A stretch of 51,079 nucleotides of DNA, taken from an uncultured Eubacteriales bacterium. GTDB lineage: Bacteria > Bacillota > Clostridia > Lachnospirales > Lachnospiraceae. How positions within the stretch are numbered: the stretch's first letter is position 1; every line of letters begins with the position of its first letter. The position numbers were made by a program, and so were the translations under genes. Below are positions 44,071-51,079 of the stretch, in pieces. A model generated the notes under the pieces. It was not told the origin of the DNA, searched no databases, and worked only from the letters and a program-made list of their open reading frames with translations. The stretch spans positions 1-51,079 of the forward strand of contig OMWY01000015.1 in assembly GCA_900314885.1 (NCBI GenBank), written 5' to 3'.

Positions 44071-45501
44071 TCAGATTCTATCAAGATCAGCCTCAGTGGT
44101 ATCGTCACCGATTGTGATGAGCTCTGTGCCTGTAAGCTTTGCGAACATAGCGATTTCCTTTCTTGACAGAGCGGTTGAAACTACAGCGTGGTGAGCGCCA
44201 CCCGCGTAGCACCATCCGGCTGTACCTATCTCGAAGTTCGGTTTATGTCTGTACATGATTCTCGCTACAGGAAGCTTTGGCATTGGCTTTGGCTGCTTAA
44301 CAAGCTCGATATCAGCGCAGATAATCCTGAAATGGTCGCCCATATCGACAAGCGTACACTGAATACCGTCTCCGGTAACACCGTCAAATACAAGTCTCGC
44401 AGGATCTTCCTTACCGCCGATTCCGAGCGGATGAACCTGAATCTCTGGCTTATTCGCGGCGAAGCTTGCAGGAACCTCAAGCATGTGGCTTGCGAGCTCA
44501 AGCTCCTTGCCCGGTGTGAGGTCATAGGTATAATCCTCTATGAAGCCTGTAGCGCCTTTCATGCCTTCAGCCATCTTCATGAGAACTGAAGAAAAAGCCG
44601 CAATCTTGTAATCTCCTTCAGGTCCGAAGCCGAAGCCCTTAGCCATGAGGTTCTGAGCGGCAATACCAGGGAGCTGCTTAAGTCCGTGGAGATCCTGGAA
44701 GGTATCCGTAAACGCAGTTACGTTATTTTCCTTAATAAATTTATCAAAAGCAACTTCCATCTTAGCCTGGTAGCGAACTGCCTCGACATTATCGGTAGCC
44801 ATGGTGTACTTGCTTTTATATTCGTCCATCTTGGCTTCGATCTCAGCGTCCGTAGCCTTATCAGCAAGCTCAGCTATCTCGCCGATGCCCCAGTACTTGA
44901 TCTCCCAGCCGTACTTGATCTCAGCTTCGAGTCTGTTACCGTCGGTAACCGCGACATCACGCATGTTATTTCCAAATGTAGCGACAAGTGTATGCTTTGA
45001 GAGGTCGATGGCCTTCGCTACTCTTGCGAATGTCTTAATCTTCTCAAGTACGTCCTCATGCTCATAGTAGCCTGCGACTACCTCGTGAGGAATGCCGAGT
45101 CTCGCGAGAATATAGCCGTACTCGCGGTCGCCGTGAGCGGACTGATTTAAGTTCATGAAGTCCATATCGATGGCATCGTATGGAAGCTTCTCATTTGCCT
45201 GAGTATGTAAATGAAGGAGTGGCTTCCTCAGTTCTTGAAGTCCCTTTATCCACATCTTCGCAGGTGAAAATGTATGCATCCAGGTTACAACACCGACACA
45301 TTCGTCATCATCCATGATGGCGCGGACATCCTTCACGCAGATATCACTTGTCTCAACGGTAGGAAGAAGCTTGAATGAGATGGTATCAGAGAGCTTCTCG
45401 TTTAAGAACTTCACCATCTTCTCAGTGTCAGCGGCTACTTCGCGAAGGCACTCTTCTCCGTAGAGGTCCTGTGAGCCAACCATAAATCCTAAGTATTTCA
45501 T
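44071..45501 (-). CDS. araA: L-arabinose isomerase
   Basis: 476 residues. Converts L-arabinose to L-ribulose with Mn2+. Text such as [42 protein letters not shown]-like [21 protein letters not shown] and [20 protein letters not shown] is characteristic; Glu and His metal ligands fall in the usual segments. First gene after the promoter at 45544-45572. No transporter or araR regulator lies nearby. Confidence 0.96.
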   Translation of the reverse strand: MKYLGFMVGSQDLYGEECLREVAADTEKMVKFLNEKLSDTISFKLLPTVETSDICVKDVRAIMDDDECVGVVTWMHTFSPAKMWIKGLQELRKPLLHLHTQANEKLPYDAIDMDFMNLNQSAHGDREYGYILARLGIPHEVVAGYYEHEDVLEKIKTFARVAKAIDLSKHTLVATFGNNMRDVAVTDGNRLEAEIKYGWEIKYWGIGEIAELADKATDAEIEAKMDEYKSKYTMATDNVEAVRYQAKMEVAFDKFIKENNVTAFTDTFQDLHGLKQLPGIAAQNLMAKGFGFGPEGDYKIAAFSSVLMKMAEGMKGATGFIEDYTYDLTPGKELELASHMLEVPASFAANKPEIQVHPLGIGGKEDPARLVFDGVTGDGIQCTLVDMGDHFRIICADIELVKQPKPMPKLPVARIMYRHKPNFEIGTAGWCYAGGAHHAVVSTALSRKEIAMFAKLTGTELITIGDDTTEADLDRI

Positions 45502-45538
45502 AGTAATCTCCTTTGTTTGTGCTTTATTGCTGAATATG

Positions 45539-45572
45539 GCTTTATTATAAGCCTTTTTTTAGTAAATGTCAA
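45539..45572 (-). promoter_or_regulatory. ara operon promoter with overlapping palindrome
   Basis: -35 TTGACA (45567-45572), 17 bases, -10 TATAAT (45544-45549), both consensus. GGCTT-TATTAT-AAGCC (45539-45554) covers the -10 and is a likely repressor site for a regulator not in the window. The rest of 45573-45680 is AT-rich with nothing recognised. Confidence 0.82.
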
Positions 45573-45715
45573 TAGTATTGTTTAGTTTATTCTAAATTAT
45601 TTTTGTCTTGAGTAAATGTTTTTTCAGTATTGTGCTGTTAATATTTCCAAAATATTCCGGTATTTTTTGTAAATATTTGCTCTTGACTTAATGCAGTCTA
45701 AATATTACAGTTATA

Positions 45716-45750
45716 TATAATCCATTTAGAAAGGTACACATTTCTAAATG
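45716..45750 (+). promoter_or_regulatory. RiPP locus -10 element and downstream inverted repeat
   Basis: TATAAT at 45716-45721 has no good -35 at 16-18 bases, suggesting activator dependence. Just past the expected transcription start, CATTTAGAAA (45723-45732) and TTTCTAAATG (45741-45750) form a perfect 10-base inverted repeat around eight bases. It could be an operator or a leader hairpin. Confidence 0.45.
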
Positions 45751-45802
45751 TTGAACATTCGTTTGCAGGTGTGCATGACGGCAAAGAAAGGAGTTCACAG
45801 TT

Positions 45803-45913
45803 ATGCTTACAATAGAACTTACTGAAGAAGAAATCGAGTTGATCAAAGAAATTGACGAAGATTTCGCAGGCATAGTTTCCATTGGCGTTGGTCAGGGACA
45901 CAGAAGATATTAA
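45803..45913 (+). CDS. Putative RiPP precursor peptide
   Basis: A 36-residue peptide with AAAGGAG nine bases before ATG, too short for routine calling. The leader-like N-terminus MLTIELTEEEIELIKEIDED is acidic and amphipathic. The C-terminus GIVSIGVGQGHRRY is Gly-rich and ends His-Arg-Arg-Tyr, a plausible core. It is followed 88 bases later by a radical SAM-SPASM gene and an exporter, the standard order precursor-maturase-transporter. Ryptides, in which a radical SAM enzyme joins Arg to Tyr, are one known class with an Arg-rich, Tyr-ending core; a His- or Tyr-based cyclophane is another possibility. The gene and order are seen; the modification is inference. Confidence 0.75.
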   Translation: MLTIELTEEEIELIKEIDEDFAGIVSIGVGQGHRRY

Positions 45914-45931
45914 TTTGTCTTCTTATTCTCT

Positions 45932-45990
45932 GTAGAGTAAGCACTTAAGGCATGTTAAAGGTCGTTATTCGGCTTTCAGCATGCCTCTAC
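45932..45990 (+). promoter_or_regulatory. Intercistronic stem-loop between precursor and maturase
   Basis: GTAGAG and CTCTAC form an outer stem and GGCATG/CATGCC (45949-45954, 45980-45985) an inner one, with AAAG/CTTT closing the loop. There is no T-run, so it is more likely a partial attenuator or mRNA stabiliser, which would raise precursor over enzyme levels. The maturase ATG at 46002 lacks a good ribosome site. Confidence 0.45.
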
Positions 45991-46001
45991 TGTGGTAAAA
46001 A

Positions 46002-47350
46002 ATGTTTTTTGAAATCAAGAATGGAAAGTTATGTAAAATCGAAGGAGGCGTTAACGCATGTAACTTAGTAAATCAACGTTTATACATAAGCGACGATAGT
46101 CATAGCAATAAGATTATTGTCAATACTTACAATAACAGATGTTTCCTAGTGCCAAAAAATTCTATAGATATTACCTCAAAGAATCAAGAATGCTATTTTG
46201 ATACTAATCTAGATAATAGTTATGAGCCTGTCATACCTTCCGATAAGAATTCTATTACTTTTATCCTTGCGATTACATATTCATGTAATTTGCACTGTAC
46301 ATACTGTTATCAACAAAATGACAGTAAACTAGATAAAAGACTCATTTCTGTCGAACAGCTAAATGAGGTTCTAGGAATAATAAGGGCCTATAAGTCTCTC
46401 TATCCGGAAAAGCATATAGACATTGGATTGTTCGGCGGCGAACCTCTTTTACCGGCTAATGAACAAATAATCGACAGAATATTTCAATTTTGTCGTGTTA
46501 ATTTAATAAAAGTCCATATAGTAACAAACGGTTATTTTCTTGGTTATTATCTAAAGAAACTAATTATATACAGAGGTCTTATTAGTTGTATATGTCCTAC
46601 AATTGATAGTATTAACCTAAATACGTTCACAAGAAGACCTTTAAATAGCACGCCAAGTGAGGATGCGACCACCAATTAATAGAATGTATTAAAATTCTTC
46701 TGTATTATGGAGTAAACGTCAATATAGCGACCAATATTGACAGACATAATGTCAATGAGCTTGAAGCTATTCGTGATAATTTTTACAAGTTCGGTTTTCT
46801 TCAAGACGCAGATCATTTCATCTGGAGCATAGGTCGCGTGGATGACCGCTTGGACGAAACAGGATATAACGGTATCATATCCGAATCAGAAGTTCTTAAG
46901 CACCTATTAAAAATGGACAGACCAAATAATATGCATGCTGCATTTGTTAAAACAGTTTATAACCTGTTGGGCAAGATGGATATTAACATTAATCAGCATG
47001 AACTGCGAGGAGTTCACAACTACTGTTGGGCTTCATCACCTCAGGACAAAGTTTTTTACATAGATTCCGCTAAGAAAGTATATCGTTGTACGTATTCTGT
47101 AGGAAGACCCAAGTATAGTCTTTTTGACTTTACGTTGAAAAATCTTAAGGAATATGCTCCAAGCAATCGAACTGCGTTGACATACTCCAAATGTGCTTCC
47201 TGTAAAATAGGAGGATATTGTGGCGGAGGTTGCAAGTTAACTTATTCAATTGACCCTACCGCAGTATGCGATTATGAGTTGGCAAATTTTGATGAATTTA
47301 TAAGCAATATTTTCAAACCCTTTGTAGAAAAATCAGAGGAGAACAGCTGA
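46002..47350 (+). pseudogene. Radical SAM-SPASM peptide maturase, frameshifted
   Basis: About 449 codons in two frames. Frame 1 (46002-46679): a 90-residue N-terminal region that may bind the leader, then the [4Fe-4S] site CNLHCTYC near residues 102-109, and GLFGGEPLLP. It ends DATTN-stop. Frame 2 picks up near 46667 with DHQLIECIKILLYYGV, the expected continuation, and runs to 47350. It carries the SPASM cysteines: YRCTYS and then KCASCKIGGYCGGGCKL, ending near VCDYE. One base appears to be missing between about 46659 and 46667. No slippery heptamer is visible. Either the gene is broken, or the base is a sequence error. Its TGA overlaps the exporter ATG. Confidence 0.85.
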
Positions 47351-48515
47351 TGAAAAAAAAAGGAAATTTGGAATTTATAGAATTATTAAATGGATTAGTA
47401 TTTTTCTCGCCGGTTTCTTTACTTGTAAGGACTCAGGCTGGTATTTCTATGTCAGAATTCTTTATATTACAAGCAATATTATCATTTGTAATATTAGCAT
47501 GTGAGATACCTACAGGTTTAGTTACTGATAGAATCGGTTACAAGAACTCCCTCGTCTTATCTCAATCCTTGCTTTGTATCTCACGAGCTCTTCTTTTGGC
47601 CGCCTTCCTATCTAAAAGTCTTGGTCTCTTTGTGGTAGAAGCACTAGTAGAAGGTATTTCTTCCTGTTTTCTATCAGGAACAAACAGTGCCTACTTATAT
47701 AATATTTGTACAGAAGATGAATTTTTAGTACGATCCGCCAGAATTTCAAATTTTGGAACGGCAGGATTTATTATAAGCACCATATGCTACGTGTTTATTT
47801 ACCACTTTGGAGGAATAGTAAGTCTAATAGGTGCCACAATAGTTGCTTGCTTTTTAGCAATTCCTTTAACTATAGGATTGCCTAAAGAAGACGCCATACA
47901 GCACAATGAAGGAAACGCCGAAAAAACAATTGTTTTCTTTAAAGACAAAATAATCATTGTATTTATACTTTTTGCCGCTGCCTTTTCAATCGGAAGTCTG
48001 GTTATAAACTTTTTCTATGTAGATAAGCTAATGAACATCGGAATAAAAGAAGAATGGATGTCATTAATAATTATTCTCTATTCATTATTCCAGATGCTTT
48101 CGGAAAAAATACTAAATGTAGTGCCAAGAAAGCGTTATCGTATTCTAATGCTAACATCTGCGACAATTGGGGGGTATTAATGATGGCTTTTGCCATTGGA
48201 CAAAGTACCCTACTTGTGCTTATCATAATGGTCATAATGCCATTGTTCCTCGACCTGCCATACTATGTTGAAAGTGAAATGGTGAATAAATACATTGACA
48301 GATATAATAAGCAAGATAAGCGAGCAACCATCCTTTCAGTAATGAATATGGGTGGTAACATATTAGAAGTGATATTTTTGCTTGCTTCGGCATGTATTGC
48401 AAATATAGGTATTTCAGTATGTTTTATCGTATCAGCTGTTTTGATAATAATCTTATCTGCTATTGTTTTTCTGCTTTCACGGTCGTTCTACCAGGATGAA
48501 TCAGAAAATAGCTAA
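47350..48515 (+). pseudogene. MFS exporter of the RiPP locus, frameshifted at a G tract
   Basis: About 388 codons, twelve helices expected. Frame 1 (47350-48180) includes MFS motif A, GLVTDRIGYKNS, and stops directly after TSATIGGY. Frame 2 resumes as VLMMAFAIGQSTLLVL and ends at 48515. The break is at six Gs (48169-48174); seven would restore TSATIGG-VLMM. A single-base change in a homopolymer can be phase variation, decay or sequencing error. The start ATG shares a base with the maturase stop (TGATG). Role: export of the modified peptide or self-resistance. Confidence 0.85.
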
Positions 48516-48536
48516 GTAATGATACGCATAATGGCA

Positions 48537-48577
48537 CGCGTCTTAGTCAACTGATTAATCTGGCTAAGGCGCGTTTA
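48537..48577 (+). terminator. Terminator of the RiPP locus
   Basis: CGCGTCTTAG and CTAAGGCGCG pair over ten positions (one G-U) around a 17-base loop, followed by TTTATT. It lies 22 bases after the exporter stop and faces the convergent SGNH gene. Confidence 0.65.
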
Positions 48578-48593
48578 TTACGTATGCAACGCA

Positions 48594-49487
48594 TTAATGA
48601 ATATCTGCCGCATGGTCGAAGAGGTAATCTGTCCAGAGGTAATAGTAATCGCTGCCAAGGTGAAGTCCGTCAGCGGAGAAGCCGCTCGTGAGATACCCCT
48701 CACTGTCCGCTACGGTTCCCGCTATATCGAGATAGATCATCTGCCTGCCATCGCAGAGACCCTCAAGGACAGCGTTCCTCTGATTTATCCTGTCCTGGCT
48801 GAACTTGCCAGGATCCGATGCTTCCATATTTTTGGTAACGCCTATAATTGACTCTATATATATCACAGCATCCGGCTGGTAGGAGCGGATCTTAGCAAGA
48901 GCCGCCGTGTATTCATCAAGAAATGACTGGAGCGTACCGTAACCGAGGTCATTTACACCGAGCATAATATAAATCTTTTTGTAGGTTTTTCCCTGAGTCA
49001 GGGTCTGGGTAAGTGTCATCCCCGTCTCCTCGTCAAGAGCAGGGTAGTCGAATAAGGCATTAGTGCTGATTCCCGTCTTGCAGAAGAAATCAGCGTTGTT
49101 AAGATTTCCATAGGCTCTTAGTCCCACAGTCCTGCTGTCTCCCACAAAAAGAGCATCATCAAAGTAGCTCTGGTTTACCTCACCAAGAGTATATGGTTCT
49201 ATGCCTGTTCCGCTTACGTTAATTACAGTATTAACATTCTGTGAAATATTGCCGGTGCCCGCTGTGCCGTTGCCATTGTCAGTGTTATCAGCTCCACTTG
49301 CGGTTGAAGTTTTTCCTTCATCAGTAGTAGTTGCTGACGTTTGTCCTGCGGCGGGCAGTCTGTAGTTGCCGTTTATTTCCGCTGTTTCTTTCTTCATAAA
49401 ATATAGACAGGCTAAGGCAATGATAATCGCGACTTCTATAAGAACCACGACTAACATTATCAGCCTCTTCTTTTTGTTACTATCCAT
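48594..49487 (-). CDS. Membrane-anchored SGNH/GDSL-type hydrolase
   Basis: 297 residues. A single N-terminal membrane helix (about 9-31), a Thr/Ser/Gly/Asn-rich linker (about 45-95), then an extracytoplasmic SGNH domain: FVGDSRT (nucleophile Ser118), MLGVNDLG (Asn178) and SADGLHL (Asp273, His276). Such esterases deacetylate carbohydrates or peptidoglycan or act on lipids; the substrate is not evident. Ribosome site GGAGG upstream of ATG. Confidence 0.85.
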   Translation of the reverse strand: MDSNKKKRLIMLVVVLIEVAIIIALACLYFMKKETAEINGNYRLPAAGQTSATTTDEGKTSTASGADNTDNGNGTAGTGNISQNVNTVINVSGTGIEPYTLGEVNQSYFDDALFVGDSRTVGLRAYGNLNNADFFCKTGISTNALFDYPALDEETGMTLTQTLTQGKTYKKIYIMLGVNDLGYGTLQSFLDEYTAALAKIRSYQPDAVIYIESIIGVTKNMEASDPGKFSQDRINQRNAVLEGLCDGRQMIYLDIAGTVADSEGYLTSGFSADGLHLGSDYYYLWTDYLFDHAADIH

Positions 49488-49518
49488 AGATCAAGTCCTC
49501 CAAGGTGCATTCTATGAT

Positions 49519-49547
49519 AGTATACACCAAAAGCAGGAAACAATCAA
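49519..49547 (-). promoter_or_regulatory. SGNH hydrolase promoter
   Basis: -35 TTGATT (49542-49547), 17 bases, -10 TATACT (49519-49524), about 30 bases before the ATG. Confidence 0.7.
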
Positions 49548-49557
49548 TCGGAAGATG

Positions 49558-49586
49558 AAAAAGGACAGAGCACTAATGCTCTATCC
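49558..49586 (-). terminator. Terminator after the 49636-50094 gene
   Basis: On the minus strand GGATAGAGCA-TTAG-TGCTCTGTCC is followed by TTTTTC, 50 bases after the stop of the gene to its right. Confidence 0.8.
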
Positions 49587-49635
49587 TTATAATTCAGCTT
49601 ATATTATCAGCCGACATCTTATATACTGTCAACTT

Positions 49636-50094
49636 TCACCGTTTTTTTACCCAGTCCTCCATTAACTTTTGTAAGCTTTTAGCCCTCCTGGTTAATAGCG
49701 CCACTGAAGGTTCTGTAATGTCTGAATACTCGTTAACCTTGTCTGTAAGTAATGACAGCCAGTTTCTTTTAATTGAAAGAAGTAAATCTGCATTATCTAT
49801 TTCAGGTGTGGTTTCCCTGTAATGTTTGCCTTCATTAAGCATTGATTTAAGTGTGTGATAAGAGCCAAACGTATCACCTACTCCATTGCCTATAGAATCC
49901 TGATATTCCATAAAGGCAAAAATTTCAATTTGAGTTGCGTCAGAAGGATCGACTTTATTGATATCAACTACATAATTTCCCTCTTGTCCCTTAACCTCGG
50001 AATGAACTAATACCTTAGGACAATCAGGAGTTGAGTCTGTAATAATCGAGGCTGCCATACCTCTTGTATCACTTTCATTTTCTTGTGGTACCAT
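49636..50094 (-). CDS. Uncharacterised protein, probably a C-terminal fragment
   Basis: 152 residues, not recognised with confidence. It opens with a polar stretch and then SIITDSTPDCPKVLVHSEV and VVDINKVDPSDATQIEIFAF, which read like the inner part of a larger Lachnospiraceae hypothetical. No ribosome site precedes ATG, and no signal or membrane segment is present. The absent start signals and the neighbouring deleted Rpn gene suggest a remnant. Confidence 0.45.
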   Translation of the reverse strand: MVPQENESDTRGMAASIITDSTPDCPKVLVHSEVKGQEGNYVVDINKVDPSDATQIEIFAFMEYQDSIGNGVGDTFGSYHTLKSMLNEGKHYRETTPEIDNADLLLSIKRNWLSLLTDKVNEYSDITEPSVALLTRRAKSLQKLMEDWVKKR

Positions 50095-50145
50095 TGTAAA
50101 ACCCAGAACTTTCTACACTTCTTGTCGAATCGTCTTTATCTCCTT

Positions 50146-50625
50146 CTAAGCGTAAATACTGCCATGCTCAAGAAGCTTTTTAGCTTTGTTGTAATCAGCA
50201 GGCTTGATTCCAACTACTCTACAAGCCATTTCAAGATTACCGTCATAGAATTCCATAGCGGATTCTACTGAGTTAATAAGCTGTTCTGCTTTACCTGTTT
50301 CCATACCGACTGATAATCCGGAGTTGTATTTATCTCTGCCGTAGCTTTCAGTTATTTTATCCTGATTAAACAATGTCGTCATAATTGTAAGCACCTCGCT
50401 TTCTCTACCTGTGAGATATTCTCGGAGAATATCTTTAGCGATAAATCCCAGGTCGTTATAGATGTCGTCAGTTAGTACATTTGCGATTGTAACAGTCTTT
50501 AACTCATCCGCGGCGATATCTTCGCCTGGGTGAAGTGACATATACAGTTCTCGCTGATATTTTGGGTCAGCGAAAAGATTCGTAAATACGGAATCTTTGA
50601 TGGTTATTTTAGGTCTTTTATCCAA
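50146..50625 (-). pseudogene. Internally deleted Rpn-family PD-(D/E)xK nuclease
   Basis: 160 residues from a TTG start at 50625, which has AAGGAG eight bases upstream and the promoter at 50654-50682. The N-terminus (DKRPKITIKDSVFTNLFAD, then VTIANVLTDDIYNDLGF) is that of Rpn recombination-promoting nucleases of about 300 residues. It then jumps in frame to IAKDILREYLTGRESEVLTI, from their C-terminal third. The part with the catalytic ExQ/ExK strand and the following core is absent, so no nuclease activity is expected, although a short DNA-binding or regulatory product could persist. Confidence 0.72.
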
Positions 50626-50653
50626 TGTGTCTCTCCTTAAGTATTCTAAGATT

Positions 50654-50682
50654 ATTATACAGGAAAAGAGGAAATTCGTCAA
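50654..50682 (-). promoter_or_regulatory. Promoter of the deleted Rpn gene
   Basis: -35 TTGACG (50677-50682), 17 bases, -10 TATAAT (50654-50659). To the right, 50683-51079 is AT-rich and no gene, RNA or repeat was recognised in it. Confidence 0.78.
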
Positions 50683-51079
50683 GTGAAGAAAATAGTGTTA
50701 ACACTAACCGCTTACATGTATACCAGGGTATCAACTACTGCCTCGAGATAGTACTATACCAAAACAAAAAATACCGGGTCCTTAATGGCTCCGGCAATAG
50801 AAAAGCATCAAGATAAAACATATATTTAGCATCTAATTTCAGCTAGTCATCTTAGAAAAGTTAATCGTCATCAAATGTGATAGGTTCAACCCACATTACC
50901 GTTTTCACTAACTTTAATAGTAACATCAAAGTCTGACTTAGTACCTACGAAATTTGTGCAGGTAAATGAAAACTTCACATACGGTAATTGTCAAGGTAGT
51001 TGTCGCATAAATATTACTAAAATTGATTGTTTTTCATATACTTAAAGTGTATAACAATTAATCTTATTACTCTTTATGC

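Noticed and set aside
41749..45501. Unusual arabinose operon
   Set aside because: araA-araB-araD with a consensus promoter is ordinary; lack of an adjacent transporter or araR is common.
45688..45901. Minus-strand frames of about 65 codons opposite the RiPP precursor
   Set aside because: Antisense to a gene with a strong ribosome site; no start signals of their own.
46640..46690. Programmed ribosomal frameshift joining the two maturase frames
   Set aside because: No X-XXY-YYZ heptamer, no internal Shine-Dalgarno and no downstream pseudoknot could be seen; a lost base explains it more simply.

Overview
The window reads as a chromosomal segment of an anaerobic gut or rumen Firmicute, most likely a Lachnospiraceae member (Butyrivibrio, Roseburia or Lachnospira-like). 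The grounds are the carboxyspermidine-type polyamine route, AT-rich intergenic DNA with near-consensus TTGACA-N17-TATAAT promoters and AAGGAG ribosome sites, an arabinose and a maltodextrin catabolic cluster, and a family of GCTCCCTC/GAGGGAGC hairpin repeats. This assignment is inference; no rRNA lies in the window.

Layout. 1-533: AT-rich DNA with a strong leftward promoter running off the edge, possibly an rRNA leader. 534-4175: a small XRE regulator, then a PAS/GGDEF/EAL signalling protein with a histidine phosphatase behind it. 4322-7375: copper module csoR-copA, where copA is fused in frame to a copZ that keeps its own ribosome site; CsoR boxes lie in the promoter. 7478-8896: an AAA ATPase with a nuclease-like C-terminus. 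8897-9850: mobile-element debris (REP-like hairpin, truncated RAYT transposase, IS21/IstB remnant). 9859-23113: one long leftward transcription unit, M3 peptidase-speA-speE-carboxyspermidine dehydrogenase-carboxyspermidine decarboxylase-aguA-aguB-sugar dehydratase-aminotransferase-glf, which joins arginine-to-spermidine synthesis to surface-sugar synthesis.

23136-32319: a leftward defence island: hicA-hicB-jetD-jetA-jetB-jetC-tatD, i.e. a HicAB toxin-antitoxin pair, a complete Wadjet anti-plasmid system (probably type III) and a TatD nuclease, closely packed behind one palindrome-containing promoter. 32330-33701: divergent rsmA and an ArsR regulator with a terminator. 33700-41523: a maltodextrin locus (GH13 enzyme, binding protein, two permeases, decayed amylase, LacI regulator, and a separately promoted lipoprotein with two LacI-type operators). 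41749-45572: araA-araB-araD.

45803-48515: a small RiPP-like cluster that standard gene calling would miss: a 36-residue precursor ending GHRRY, a radical SAM-SPASM maturase and an MFS exporter. Both large genes carry a single-base frameshift. This is the best candidate for an undescribed system. 48594-50682: an anchored SGNH hydrolase and two remnants, one an internally deleted Rpn-family nuclease. No tRNA, rRNA or CRISPR array was recognised.
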